In this document: positions 10,384 through 19,167 of the stretch, one piece after another
Position numbering within the stretch: position 1 is the stretch's first letter
How the letters are laid out: every line of letters begins with the position of its first letter
Source: Stenotrophomonas sp. ZAC14D1_NAIMI4_1
GTDB lineage: Bacteria; Pseudomonadota; Gammaproteobacteria; Xanthomonadales; Xanthomonadaceae
Assembly: GCF_003086775.1 (NCBI RefSeq)
Contig: NZ_CP026001.1
Span: 124,001-188,000 of the forward strand
DNA length: 64,000 nt
Direction: 5' to 3'
Made by a program: the position numbers and the translations under genes
Notes under the pieces: model-generated
Seen by the model: only the letters and a program-made list of their open reading frames with translations
Databases searched by the model: none
Told to the model about the DNA's origin: nothing

Positions 10384-12015
10384 TCAGGCGCCGAGACTGC
10401 GCGCGGTGTTGATGATGTTGATGCCGTTGAAGCGGGTGGTGGACGACCCGTGCGAGACCGCCGATACCTGCGCGGGCTGGCCCTTGCCGTCGAAGAAGGA
10501 ACCGCCGAGGCGGAAATCACGCTGGTCGCAGATCGCGGTACAGGCGTTCCAGAACTCCGGCGTGCGGATCTGGTAGGCCGCGTCCTCGACCATGCCGGCG
10601 ATCTTCCCGTCCTTGATCTGGTAGTACAGCTGGCCGCCGAACTGCGCGTTGTAGCGCTGCTGGTCGATGGAATAGGAGCCGCGGCCGTGGATCCAGATGC
10701 CGTTCTCCACGTCCTTGATCATGTCGTCCACGCTCAGCGGCGCCTTGCCCGGCGCCAGCGAGACATTGGCCATGCGCTGGAACTGCACGCTGGACCAGGA
10801 ATCGGCATAGCTGCAGCCATGCGAGGCGTCGCGGCCAAGGATGTGGGCCTCATCGCGGGTAGCCTGGTAATCGACCAGCACGCCATCGCGCACCAGGTCC
10901 CAGCGCTGGGTCTTCACCCCTTCATCGTCGTAGCCGACCGCACCAAGGCTGCCCGGCTGGGTCTTGTCGGCGAAGAAAGTGACGAGGTCGCTGCCCCAGC
11001 GGAAGCCGGCATCGCGCTTGTCCAGCGTGGCGAAGCTGGTGCCGGCGTAGTTGGCTTCGTAGCCGAGCACGCGGTCCAGCTCCAGCGGGTGGCCGACGTT
11101 CTCGTGGATGGTCAGGAACAGGTTGGACGGGTCCAGCACCAGGTCGTACTTGCCGGGCTTCACCGAGGGCGCCTTCAGCTTCTCGCGCGCATGGCGGGCG
11201 GCGGCGATGGCGTCCTCCACCGGATCATAGGAATCGCGGTAGGCGGTGATGCCGCCGGGCAGCTGCACCTTGCCGCGCGCATCGCCGTCGAGGAACTCAT
11301 AGCCCATGCCCATCGGCGAGGACAGCCCGGCACGGGTGCGGAACTTGCCGCTGGCCTTGTCGATGGCGGTGGCGGTGAACGGCAGCCAGATGCGGTGGAT
11401 GTCCTGGTCGATGAAGGAGCCGTCGCTGGAGGCGAAGTACTTCTGTTCGTTGACCAGGAACAGGGTGGAATTGATGAAGTCGGCGCCGGCATCGAGCGCG
11501 GCGCTGTTGAGCGCCAGCAGCAGTTCGATCTTGTCCTGGATCGGCACTTCCATGGCATTTTTGCGTACCGGTGTCTGCCAGCGCACCTCGCCGACCGGCG
11601 GCGTCGGTGCCAGCTGCACCGGCCGGGTCTGGATGCCGGCATTGGCGCGGGCGATGGCCGTGGCCTGCTCGACCGCGCCGCGCACGCCCGCCTCGGTCTG
11701 CTGGTGGGTGGCGGCGAAGCCCCAGGCGCCGTTGACGATGACCCGCACGCCCACGCCGGACGACTCGCGGTTGGTCACGTTGCCGACCTGGTGTTCGCGG
11801 GTGATGACCGACTGGTTGAGGTAGCGGCCGATGCGCACGTCGCAGTAGCTGGCCTTGGCAGTGCGTGCGGCCGCGAGGGCGACCTCGGCCAGCCGCCGGC
11901 GCTGCGCGGTATCCACGGGCGCAAGCAGCTGCTCGGCCGCGATCAGCCGCGAATGCGGCAGCACCAGGCCCGCCAGGCCCAGACCGGAATAAGCCAGGAA
12001 CTCACGTCGTTGCAC
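10384..12015 (-). CDS. TldD-like zinc metalloprotease with Tat signal (copy 2, first gene of operon)
   Basis: 543 residues from a GTG at 12015. The N-terminus VQRREFLAYSGLGLAGLVLP is a Tat signal followed by an IAAEQ cleavage-like region. The zinc motif is HENVGHPLELDR. It matches the downstream paralogue throughout (for example SYADSWSSVQFQRMANVSLA and the GGSFFDGKGQP block), ending 31 bases before it. It is the first gene of the nine-gene operon; the upstream 1 kb holds only repeats, so the operon promoter should lie just 5' of 12015, but no convincing -35/-10 pair was found. Duplicates with different N-terminal substrate-cleft residues could give alternative TldD subunits for one TldE. Confidence 0.93.
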   Translation of the reverse strand: MQRREFLAYSGLGLAGLVLPHSRLIAAEQLLAPVDTAQRRRLAEVALAAARTAKASYCDVRIGRYLNQSVITREHQVGNVTNRESSGVGVRVIVNGAWGFAATHQQTEAGVRGAVEQATAIARANAGIQTRPVQLAPTPPVGEVRWQTPVRKNAMEVPIQDKIELLLALNSAALDAGADFINSTLFLVNEQKYFASSDGSFIDQDIHRIWLPFTATAIDKASGKFRTRAGLSSPMGMGYEFLDGDARGKVQLPGGITAYRDSYDPVEDAIAAARHAREKLKAPSVKPGKYDLVLDPSNLFLTIHENVGHPLELDRVLGYEANYAGTSFATLDKRDAGFRWGSDLVTFFADKTQPGSLGAVGYDDEGVKTQRWDLVRDGVLVDYQATRDEAHILGRDASHGCSYADSWSSVQFQRMANVSLAPGKAPLSVDDMIKDVENGIWIHGRGSYSIDQQRYNAQFGGQLYYQIKDGKIAGMVEDAAYQIRTPEFWNACTAICDQRDFRLGGSFFDGKGQPAQVSAVSHGSSTTRFNGINIINTARSLGA

Positions 12016-12142
12016 AGCGTCTCTCTCTCTTCTTACAACCGTGCGGAGGGCAAAGGACCGCTCCGATCACGTCAACTGCTCGACTTTCGCCAGCGCGGGG
12101 CAATCGGGCAAGTGACTGCAGTCATGGTAGGGGAGGGTTTCG

Positions 12143-12382
12143 GCAGGGCTTGCAGCCCTGCACCTGCTCAATGCAACGGCAACGGCCAAAGCAAGAGCGG
12201 CATTCCGTGGGATGGCGGGGCGGTGTGGGTGGGCAGGACACGCCGTAAACCCGTCCATGGGGGCTCGATGGCGCCATCCATGGCGCCAACGGTCCTGCCC
12301 ACCCACACCACCCCACCTCTGACAGTTGGCCGCTGCTGTTGGTGCCAGCTGCTTTTGGTGGGTGCCGACCGTTGGTCGGCAC
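12143..12382 (+). repeat. Composite hairpin element A (core in plus orientation)
   Basis: Four parts in order: a perfect palindrome gcagggcttgcagccctgc (12143-12161); a degenerate aacggc hexamer pair (near 12174); a long hairpin with a left arm at 12214-12239 and right arm at 12292-12317 (26 bp, two mismatches); and a SMAG-type palindrome ending at 12382. The hairpin core includes acgccgtaaacccgtccatg and an inner hairpin GGCGCCAT-CC-ATGGCGCC. The same architecture occurs at 12722-12974 (inverted) and 19168-19418, with different arm sequences. No coding capacity was seen. Confidence 0.85.
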
Positions 12383-12744
12383 ATCTGTCAGATATCGAAT
12401 GAATTCATCCCCGCATGGCGTGGATCTACTGGAACGCGGCTGTTGGTGGGTGTCGACCGTTGGTCGGCACATCTGTCAGATATCGAATGAATTCATCCAC
12501 GCATGGCGTGGATCTACTGGAACGCGCGGCTGTTGGTAGGTGCCGACCGTTGGTCGGCACATCTGTCGGATATCGAATGAATTCATCCACGCATGGCGTG
12601 GACCTACTGGAACGCGCGGCCGTTGGTGGGTGCCGACCGTTGGTCGGCACATCTGTCGGATATCGAATGAATTCATCCACGCATGGCGTGGATCTACTGG
12701 AACTCGCGGCTGTTGGTGGGAGCCGACCGTTGGTCGGCACCCAC
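12357..12744. repeat. Tandem array of paired SMAG-type palindromes, 88-90 bp unit
   Basis: Four consecutive units (tgccgaccgt landmarks at 12363, 12451, 12541, 12631) and a fifth partial unit at 12721. Each unit has a palindrome tgccgaccgttggtcggca, a short spacer containing gatatcgaatgaattcat, and an oppositely oriented palindrome atccacgcatggcgtggatc followed by ctac, the reverse of GTAG. Units differ at only a few bases, which implies recent amplification. Translated frames of this array give repetitive peptides that are not real proteins. This is the layout of bacterial interspersed mosaic elements. Confidence 0.9.
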
Positions 12745-12974
12745 CAAAGCAGAACACTGTTCCGGCAGATCGCGGAAGTCTGTCGAAGGCGGGGTGGGTC
12801 CGGTTGAGGGGGCGTGAGCGCCATGGATGGCGCGACCGAGCCTACATGGACGTATTTACGGCGTCCCCCTCAACCGGACCCACCCCGCCAACCCACGGAA
12901 AGCCCGCTTTTGACGTTGACGTTGACGTTGACGTTGCCCTGGCTTGAAGCAGGTGCAGGGCTGCAAGCCCTGCC
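12722..12974 (-). repeat. Composite hairpin element B (core in minus orientation)
   Basis: Inverted relative to element A. From right to left: palindrome gcagggctgcaagccctgc (12956-12974), four gacgtt hexamers (12912-12935), hairpin with perfect 25-bp arms at 12788-12812 and 12865-12889, and a SMAG-type palindrome at about 12722-12739. The core reads acggcgt and gcgccatggatggcgc on the plus strand, i.e. the reverse of element A. Arm sequence (ggggtgggtccggttgaggg) differs from A but is self-complementary. Confidence 0.85.
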
Positions 12975-13025
12975 CAGAACACCCCCCTCGTGCACAATGG
13001 GCCGACCCCGCCTGGACGTTCCCCG

Positions 13026-13640
13026 ATGTCGAGCAAGCCGTATTCAGAAGCCTGCGAACGCAACCGCGAACCCATCGCGGCGGCGCTCGACCCGTGGATG
13101 GGCGACCGGCATCGGGTGCTGGAGATCGGCAGTGGCACCGGCCAGCACGCGGCCTTCTTCGCCGAGCGCTGGCCGTGGCTGCGCTGGCAGCCCAGCGACC
13201 ACCCGGATCATCTGCCCGGTATCGAAGCCTGGCGCGCCGAGGCCGCGCTGCTCAATCTGCTGCCGCCGGTGCCGCTGCAGGTGGAACTGCCGCCCGCAGC
13301 GGGCCTGGCGCTGCCCGCAGGCAGCACGTTCGATGCGGCGTTCAGTGCCAATACCCTGCACATCATGGGCTGGCAGCACGTGCAGGCATTGTTCGCCGCG
13401 CTGCCGCCGCTGCTGCGCCATGGTGCGCTGCTGGCGGTCTACGGGCCCTTCAACTACGGCGGCACCTACACTAGCGACAGCAACGCGCAGTTCGATGCCT
13501 GGCTGAAGGCGCGCGACCCGCGCAGCGGCATCCGCGACAGCGAAGCGGTGCAGGCGCTGGCCGAGGACAACGGCTTCACCCGCCTGCGCGACGTGGCGAT
13601 GCCGGCCAACAACCGCCTGCTGCTGTGGCGGCTGGGCTGA
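13026..13640 (+). CDS. DUF938-type SAM-dependent methyltransferase
   Basis: 204 residues from the ATG at 13026 (MSSKPYSEACERNREPI), which is the usual DUF938 N-terminus. Motif I is VLEIGSGTGQHAAFFAERWP; the family's SANTLHIMGW block sits near residue 113 and the PFNYGGTYTSDSNAQFDAWL block near 142. Family members are class I methyltransferases of unknown substrate. The gene is flanked upstream by the repeat block and downstream by a convergent gene, so it is probably monocistronic. A palindrome at 13647-13675 lies between the convergent stops. Confidence 0.9.
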   Translation: MSSKPYSEACERNREPIAAALDPWMGDRHRVLEIGSGTGQHAAFFAERWPWLRWQPSDHPDHLPGIEAWRAEAALLNLLPPVPLQVELPPAAGLALPAGSTFDAAFSANTLHIMGWQHVQALFAALPPLLRHGALLAVYGPFNYGGTYTSDSNAQFDAWLKARDPRSGIRDSEAVQALAEDNGFTRLRDVAMPANNRLLLWRLG

Positions 13641-13646
13641 ACCACC

Positions 13647-13675
13647 GGTAATGCCGGCCGCTGGCCGGCATTACC
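13647..13675. terminator. Perfect palindrome between convergent genes, possible bidirectional terminator
   Basis: A 29-base palindrome (ggtaatgccggccgctggcc, continuing to its mirror) starts seven bases after the methyltransferase stop and ends just before the stop of the oxidoreductase on the other strand. It has no T-tract. It could be a bidirectional transcription stop or a SMAG-like repeat. Confidence 0.6.
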
Positions 13676-13676
13676 T

Positions 13677-16600
13677 TCAAGCCACCTGCACGATGTGCAG
13701 CGCCTTCGGGTTGCGCCACTGCGCCAGCAGCGCAGCTTCGCGTGCCTTGGCCTGCGCGTAGTGCGCTTCCTTGACGTGGCCGAAGCCGCGGATATGCTCG
13801 GGCACGCTGGCGATTTCCACCGCCAGTGCCAGGCGGCCGTCTTCCAGGCCCTCCAGCAGCTGCTGCACAGTGGCTTCGTAGTCGGCGATCAGCTGGCGCT
13901 CCATGCGCCGTTCTTCTGTGCGGCCGAACACATCCAGGCGGCCGCCACGCAGGAACTTCAGCTTCGCCAGCAGGCCGAAGGCCTTGAACATCCACGGGCC
14001 GTATTCCTTCTTCAGCAACCGGCCCTGCTCATCCTTCTTCGCGAACAGCGGCGGCGCCAGGTGGAAGCGCAGCTGGTAATCGCCCTCGAACTGCTGCTGC
14101 AGGCGGCGCTGGAAGTCGCCGCTGGTGTACAGGCGGGCCACTTCGTACTCGTCCTTGTAGGCCATCAGCTTGAACAGGTAGCGGGCCACGGTCTCGGTCA
14201 GCGCCGTGGAACCGCCGATGCGCTCGGCCTCGGCGGCGCGCACGCGCTCGACCAGGCTGCGGTAGCGGTTGGCATAGGCGGCATCCTGGTACTCGACCAG
14301 GAACGCGCTGCGGCGCTCGATCATTTCATCCAGCGAACGCGACAGCCGCGCGTCGTCCAGCGGCAGGAACGCCACGTCGCCGCCGTGCGAGGGCAGGCCG
14401 CGCAGTTCGCGTTCGTCGGCGGTGTTGCGCGGTGCGGCGGTGGCGCCCCATTCGTTGCCTTCCCATTCGCCCGGCGGCAGCGGGTGCAGCGGGCCCGGGG
14501 TGGATTCGGTATCGGTGTGGCGGTTGCGCACCAGGCCGGCGGCCTGCTGCACGGCCTGCGGGTCGACCACAGCCAGGCGGCCCCAGGCGAACGCCTGCTG
14601 GTTCATCGCCACGGCCGCGCCGTTCAGTTCGATGGCCCGCATCAGCGAGTCGAACGACAGCGGCACCAGGCCCTGCTGCCACGCGTAGCCGAGGATGAAC
14701 AGGTTGGCGGCGATGGCATCGCCCAGCAGTGCGGTGGCCAGCTGGGTGGCATCCAGCTGCAGCGGTTCCTGGCCGCCCAGCGCCACGCGCACGCCGGCCA
14801 CGATGTCGGCGGCCGGGAACTGCATGTCGGGGCGGGTGGTGAAGGTGCCCGGCATCGCTTCATAGGTGTTGAGCACCACCTGCGAACGGCCGGCGCGCAC
14901 CTTCGACAGCGCCCAGTAATCGTTCACCACCACCATGTCGCAGCCCAGCACCAGGTCGGCCTCACCGGCGGCGATGCGCACGGCGTGGATGTCGTCCGGG
15001 CGGCGCGCGATGCGGATATGCGTGGTCACCGCGCCGCCCTTCTGTGCCAGGCCGGTCTGGTCGAGCACGGTCGCGCCCTTGCCTTCCAGGTGGCCGGCCA
15101 TGCCCAGCAGCGCGCCGATGGTCACCACGCCGGTACCGCCGACGCCGGTGATCAGGATGTTCCAGGGCTGTTCCAGCGTGCCGCGGATGGTCGGCGCCGG
15201 CAGGTTGTCCAGCAGCGTGGAGGCATCGCGCTTGCTGCCCTTGCGCGGCTGGCCACCGTGCACGGTGACGAAGCTCGGGCAGAAACCATTCACGCAGGAA
15301 TAGTCCTTGTTGCAGTTGGACTGGTCGATCTCGCGCTTGCGCCCGAACTCGGTTTCCTTCGGCAGCACCGACACGCAGAAGCTCTTCTTGCCGCAGTCGC
15401 CGCAGCCTTCGCAGACCAGCGAATTGATCAGCACGCGCTTCTGCGGGTCTTCCAGCTTGCCGCGCTTGCGGCGGCGGCGCTTCTCGGTGGCGCAGGTCTG
15501 TTCGTAGATCAGGATCGAAACACCCTTCACTTCACGCAGGCGCTTCTGCACGGCATCCAGTTCGCTGCGGTCGTGGAACTCGACGTCGCTGGGGAAATGC
15601 TCGCGCTGGCCGGTCCACTTGCCGATGTTGTCCGACAGCACCACGATGGTGTGGATGCCCTCGGCGCGCATCTGCCTGGCGATGTCCGGCACGCTCAGCG
15701 GGCCGTCCACCGGCTGGCCGCCGGTCATCGCCACCGCATCGTTGTAGAGGATCTTGTAGGTGATGTTGACGCCGGCGGCGACCGCCTGGCGGATCGCCAG
15801 CGAGCCGCTGTGGAAGTAGGTGCCGTCGCCCAGGTTCTGGAACACGTGCGGGGTGTCGGTGAACGGCGCCTGCCCGGCCCAGGTCACGCCTTCGCCGCCC
15901 ATATGGGTGAAGGTGTCGGTGCTGCGGTCCATCCAGGTCACCATGTAATGGCAACCGATGCCGGCCAGCGCACGCGAACCTTCCGGCACCTGGGTGGAGG
16001 TGTTGTGCGGGCAGCCCGAGCAGTAGTGCGGCACGCGCGGGAAACTGGCGCGCGGCAACGCAAGCTCGGCTTCCTTTTCCTGCATCCACTGCAGGCGCTG
16101 TTCGATCGATTCGTTGTTGAAGAACTTCTGGATGCGGCGGCCGATCACGCCGGCGATGGTGGCCGGGGTCAGTTCGCCGGTGGACGGCAGGATCCACTCG
16201 CCGCTCTCGTCGTACTTGCCGACGATGGAGGGGCGCTGGCCCCAGCTCACCGGCCAGTTGAAGAACTGTTCCTTCATCTGGCGCTCGATGAAGGCGCGCT
16301 TCTCCTCCACCACGATGATGTCTTCCAGGCCCTGGGCGAAGCGGGCGATGCCCTCCGGCTCCAGCGGCCAGGTCATGCCGACCTTGTACACGCGGATGCC
16401 GATGTCGGCGCAGGCCGCTTCGTCCAGGCCCAGGTATTCCAGCGCCTGCAGCACGTCCAAGTAGCTCTTGCCGGTGGTGACGATGCCCAGCCGCGCACGC
16501 GGCGCGTCCATCACCACCTTGTCGATGCCGTTGGCGCGGGCAAAGGCCTGCGCGGCCTTCACCGCATAGCGGTGCAGGCGCATTTCCTGGTCCAGCGGCG

Positions 16601-17363
16601 GGTCCGGCCAGCGGATGTTGAGGCCGCCGCTGGGCATGTCGAAGTCTTCGGGCAGCACGATGCGGCGGGCCAGCGGATCGACCTCGACCGAGGCCGACGA
16701 TTCCACCGTCTCGGCGATGGTCTTGAAGCCAACCCAGCGGCCGGTGTAACGGCTCATCGCCCAGCCGAGCAGGCCCATGTCGAGGATGTCCTGCACGCCG
16801 GCCGGGTTCAGCACCGGCATCATCGCGCTGACGAATTCGTCCTCGCTGCCATGCGGCAGGGTCGAGCTGCGGCAGGCATGGTCATCGGCAGCCAGCGCCA
16901 GCACGCCGCCGTATCGCGACGTGCCGGCGGCATTGGCATGCTTGAACACGTCGCCACAGCGGTCCACGCCGGGGCCCTTGCCGTACCACATGCCGAACAC
17001 GCCCTGCACGTTGGCGCCGGGGAACAGGTTGGTCTGCTGCGTGCCCCACACCATGGTGGCACCCAGGTCCTCGTTGAGGCCCGGGGTGAACTTCACCTTG
17101 GCCGCTTCCAGGTGCTGGCGCGCGCGCCACAGCTCCAGGTCGAAGCCACCCAGCGGGCTGCCGCGGTAGCCACTGACGAAGCCGGCGCTGTCGATGCCCT
17201 CGTGCGCATCGCGCAGGCGCTGCATCAGCGGCAACCGCACCAGCGCCTGCACGCCACTCAGGTAGATCCGCCCCTCGTTGCGGGTGTATTTGTGGTCGAG
17301 CGTGTAATCACGGTCGATCAGGTCGGCGGAGGAGGGCGAAGTGAGTTGCGCGGTACTGGTCAT
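13677..17363 (-). CDS. Indolepyruvate:ferredoxin oxidoreductase, fused alpha and beta subunits
   Basis: 1228 residues from the ATG at 17363 (MTSTAQLTSPSSADLIDRDY). The N-terminal half carries the thiamine-diphosphate-dependent region (GYRGSPLGGFD near residue 55; GIGCHYMVTWMDRST; GDGTYFHSGSLA), cysteine motifs CSGCPHNTS and CEGCGDCGKKSFC, then the gamma-type domain (ITGVGGTGVVTIGALLG, near residue 745). This is the single-chain form of IorA/IorB, converting arylpyruvates and CoA to arylacetyl-CoA with reduction of ferredoxin, in aromatic amino acid catabolism. A low-complexity linker, rich in Pro and Gly (GPLHPLPPGEWEGN), separates it from a C-terminal helical domain. It is monocistronic and convergent with the methyltransferase. 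Confidence 0.93.
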   Translation of the reverse strand: MTSTAQLTSPSSADLIDRDYTLDHKYTRNEGRIYLSGVQALVRLPLMQRLRDAHEGIDSAGFVSGYRGSPLGGFDLELWRARQHLEAAKVKFTPGLNEDLGATMVWGTQQTNLFPGANVQGVFGMWYGKGPGVDRCGDVFKHANAAGTSRYGGVLALAADDHACRSSTLPHGSEDEFVSAMMPVLNPAGVQDILDMGLLGWAMSRYTGRWVGFKTIAETVESSASVEVDPLARRIVLPEDFDMPSGGLNIRWPDPPLDQEMRLHRYAVKAAQAFARANGIDKVVMDAPRARLGIVTTGKSYLDVLQALEYLGLDEAACADIGIRVYKVGMTWPLEPEGIARFAQGLEDIIVVEEKRAFIERQMKEQFFNWPVSWGQRPSIVGKYDESGEWILPSTGELTPATIAGVIGRRIQKFFNNESIEQRLQWMQEKEAELALPRASFPRVPHYCSGCPHNTSTQVPEGSRALAGIGCHYMVTWMDRSTDTFTHMGGEGVTWAGQAPFTDTPHVFQNLGDGTYFHSGSLAIRQAVAAGVNITYKILYNDAVAMTGGQPVDGPLSVPDIARQMRAEGIHTIVVLSDNIGKWTGQREHFPSDVEFHDRSELDAVQKRLREVKGVSILIYEQTCATEKRRRRKRGKLEDPQKRVLINSLVCEGCGDCGKKSFCVSVLPKETEFGRKREIDQSNCNKDYSCVNGFCPSFVTVHGGQPRKGSKRDASTLLDNLPAPTIRGTLEQPWNILITGVGGTGVVTIGALLGMAGHLEGKGATVLDQTGLAQKGGAVTTHIRIARRPDDIHAVRIAAGEADLVLGCDMVVVNDYWALSKVRAGRSQVVLNTYEAMPGTFTTRPDMQFPAADIVAGVRVALGGQEPLQLDATQLATALLGDAIAANLFILGYAWQQGLVPLSFDSLMRAIELNGAAVAMNQQAFAWGRLAVVDPQAVQQAAGLVRNRHTDTESTPGPLHPLPPGEWEGNEWGATAAPRNTADERELRGLPSHGGDVAFLPLDDARLSRSLDEMIERRSAFLVEYQDAAYANRYRSLVERVRAAEAERIGGSTALTETVARYLFKLMAYKDEYEVARLYTSGDFQRRLQQQFEGDYQLRFHLAPPLFAKKDEQGRLLKKEYGPWMFKAFGLLAKLKFLRGGRLDVFGRTEERRMERQLIADYEATVQQLLEGLEDGRLALAVEIASVPEHIRGFGHVKEAHYAQAKAREAALLAQWRNPKALHIVQVA

Positions 17364-17531
17364 GGCTGGCCCGGTAGGATCGGCTGGCACCGGCCGCGTG
17401 CGGGCACGCGGCGGGAAAGGCGCGGATTGTAACAGTGGGGCCCGGAAGGCCCGGCACTCGCATCGGTGGCCGTGCTGGGGTTAGGATCGGGGTGAGAGGG
17501 GAGGTTGGTGTTTCAACCTGGGGGATTTTTG

Positions 17532-18167
17532 ATGTCAGTTGCAGGAAAGTTCGTGGCCGGCGTGCTGCTGGTCTCGGGCGCGGCGTGCGCGTGGGCCGCA
17601 CCGGCGTTGCCGGTACCGCAGGAGTTCTATTTCGACAATGATGCTGCCGCCGCGCCGATCATCGTGGTGGCCGGCAGCGGCGACGACCTGGTCGCGCAGC
17701 TGCTGAAGCAGCGCGAGCGTGGGCGCAAGACGCTGGAGGCCTCGGTGCAGCTGGCCTCGGTGGCCATCGCGCAGGGCCGTGCGGAACTGGGCGAGCAGCT
17801 CTACCGAGAGGCGCTGGCCGAAGCCTCCGTGCAGAGCAGCCTGGGCCGCAGCGTGCGCTGGAACTACGGCTGGGACCTGCTGCGCCAGGGCCAGGCACTG
17901 GCTGCGCTGGAACAGTGGCAATCGGTGGCCAACAACCTGCGCAGCAACGCGGCCTGGATCCCGCCGACCTACGCGCTGGCGTTGTGGCGGGCCGGCCAGC
18001 AGCAGGAGGCGGTGAAGTGGTATGCCGCCGCCGTGCGCACCGAGCCTGGCCAGTGGAGCGACAGCAGCCGCTATGCGCAGCTGCTGCCGGGCTGGCGCGA
18101 TGATGAGCGGGCCAGCCTGGCTGAAGTGCAGCAGGCTTGGGTCGCGGCGCCGCCGGCCTGGCCGTGA
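17532..18167 (+). CDS. Exported tetratricopeptide-like protein
   Basis: 211 residues from the ATG at 17532. The N-terminus has a Sec signal (GKFVAGVLLVSGAACAWA, cleavage near AWAAP). The mature part is mostly helical with TPR-like repeats (LGEQLYREALAEA, QALAALEQWQSVANNL, GQQQEAVKWYAAAVRTEPGQW). No catalytic motif. Such small periplasmic repeat proteins usually act as scaffolds. It is 168 bases downstream of the divergent oxidoreductase start and 85 bases upstream of the transporter gene, so it may be co-transcribed with the latter. Confidence 0.8.
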   Translation: MSVAGKFVAGVLLVSGAACAWAAPALPVPQEFYFDNDAAAAPIIVVAGSGDDLVAQLLKQRERGRKTLEASVQLASVAIAQGRAELGEQLYREALAEASVQSSLGRSVRWNYGWDLLRQGQALAALEQWQSVANNLRSNAAWIPPTYALALWRAGQQQEAVKWYAAAVRTEPGQWSDSSRYAQLLPGWRDDERASLAEVQQAWVAAPPAWP

Positions 18168-18252
18168 GCCACGACCGCAGGCGCTTGCCGCCTGCGGTGC
18201 TGCATCGCACAATCGAAAAGGTCGCAGGCATCTGCCTGAGGGGGAGATGCCC

Positions 18253-19158
18253 ATGGCCTTCGATGCCTTCGCCCTGATCCTGGCCATGCTCGGGCTGGGC
18301 ATGCTGTTCGCCCGCCTGCGCGCCTTGCCGGACAACGCCGCCGAGACGCTGAACAAAGTGGTGCTGTACGTCTGCCTGCCCGCGGCGGTGCTGACCTACG
18401 TGCCGCGCCTGCAGCTGGATGCCAGCCTGCTGGGGCTGATGGCCACGCCGTGGCTGCTGATGCTGGCCACCTGGGCGCTGGTCAGCCTGGCGACCCGCGT
18501 GTTCGGCTTCGCCCGTGACGTGCACGCGGTGCTGCTGATCTGCGTGGCCCTGGCCAACTCCAGTTTCATCGGCTACCCGATGGTGCGTGCGCTGCTGGGC
18601 GATGCGGCGCTGCCCTATGCCGTGGTCTACGACCAGTTCGGCACCTTCCTGCTGTTGTCGACCTTTGGCCTGCTGGTGCTGGCGCGCTACAGCGGCGACC
18701 GCCCGCCGACCGCCCTGCAGGTGCTGGCCCGCATTGGCCGCTTCCCGCCGCTGTGGGCGTTGCTGTTCGCCCTGGTGCTGATGCCGGCGCAGCCACCGTC
18801 GTGGATCGGCACCGCCCTGAAGCAGCTGGCCGATGCGATGCTGCCGCTGGTGATGCTGGCGGTGGGGCTGTCGATCCAGCTGCGCCTGCGCCGCGAGGAG
18901 CTGCGGCCGCTGGCAGTGGGCCTGCTGTTGAAGCTGCTGGTGCTGCCGGCGCTGGCGTTGCCGCTGTCGTGGGCGCTGGGCATGCAGGGCCTGATGTTGA
19001 AGGCCAACGTCCTGGAATCGGCGATGCCGACGATGATCACCGCTGCCGCACTGGCGATCTCGCACCGGCTGGCGCCACGGCTGGCGGCGGCGCTGGTGGG
19101 GTATGGGATCGTGCTGTCGCTGGTGACGCTGCCGGCGTGGATGTGGGTACTGGGGTGA
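18253..19158 (+). CDS. AEC (auxin efflux carrier)-family transporter
   Basis: 301 residues from the ATG at 18253; an ATG at 18247 is also in frame, but GGGGGAG at 18239-18245 is spaced correctly only for the later one. About ten hydrophobic helices cover the length, with the family's conserved CVALANSSFIGYPM block near residue 100 and ANVLESAMPTMITAAALA near 255. AEC transporters move small carboxylates or amino acids across the inner membrane; the substrate cannot be told from sequence. The next 500 bases are repeats. Confidence 0.9.
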   Translation: MAFDAFALILAMLGLGMLFARLRALPDNAAETLNKVVLYVCLPAAVLTYVPRLQLDASLLGLMATPWLLMLATWALVSLATRVFGFARDVHAVLLICVALANSSFIGYPMVRALLGDAALPYAVVYDQFGTFLLLSTFGLLVLARYSGDRPPTALQVLARIGRFPPLWALLFALVLMPAQPPSWIGTALKQLADAMLPLVMLAVGLSIQLRLRREELRPLAVGLLLKLLVLPALALPLSWALGMQGLMLKANVLESAMPTMITAAALAISHRLAPRLAAALVGYGIVLSLVTLPAWMWVLG

Positions 19159-19167
19159 TGGTTATTG

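Noticed and set aside
7530..10412. 960-codon open frame on the plus strand over the TldD/TldE genes
   Set aside because: Antisense frame of very GC-rich genes; real products on the minus strand have full family motifs, and the plus-strand translation shows no recognisable domain.
12357..12744. Possible CRISPR array
   Set aside because: Regular 88-90 bp periodicity, but the spacers are identical rather than unique and each unit holds palindromes of the SMAG type; no cas gene in the window.
12415..12807. Open frame with repeated peptide units (NSSTHGVDLLE and similar)
   Set aside because: It is the translation of the tandem SMAG array; the palindromes and copies at other places explain the repetition. 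No start signal or family match.
13695..17432. 1245-codon open frame on the plus strand
   Set aside because: Runs exactly opposite the indolepyruvate oxidoreductase; composition typical of shadow frames (Ala, Gln, His, Arg rich).
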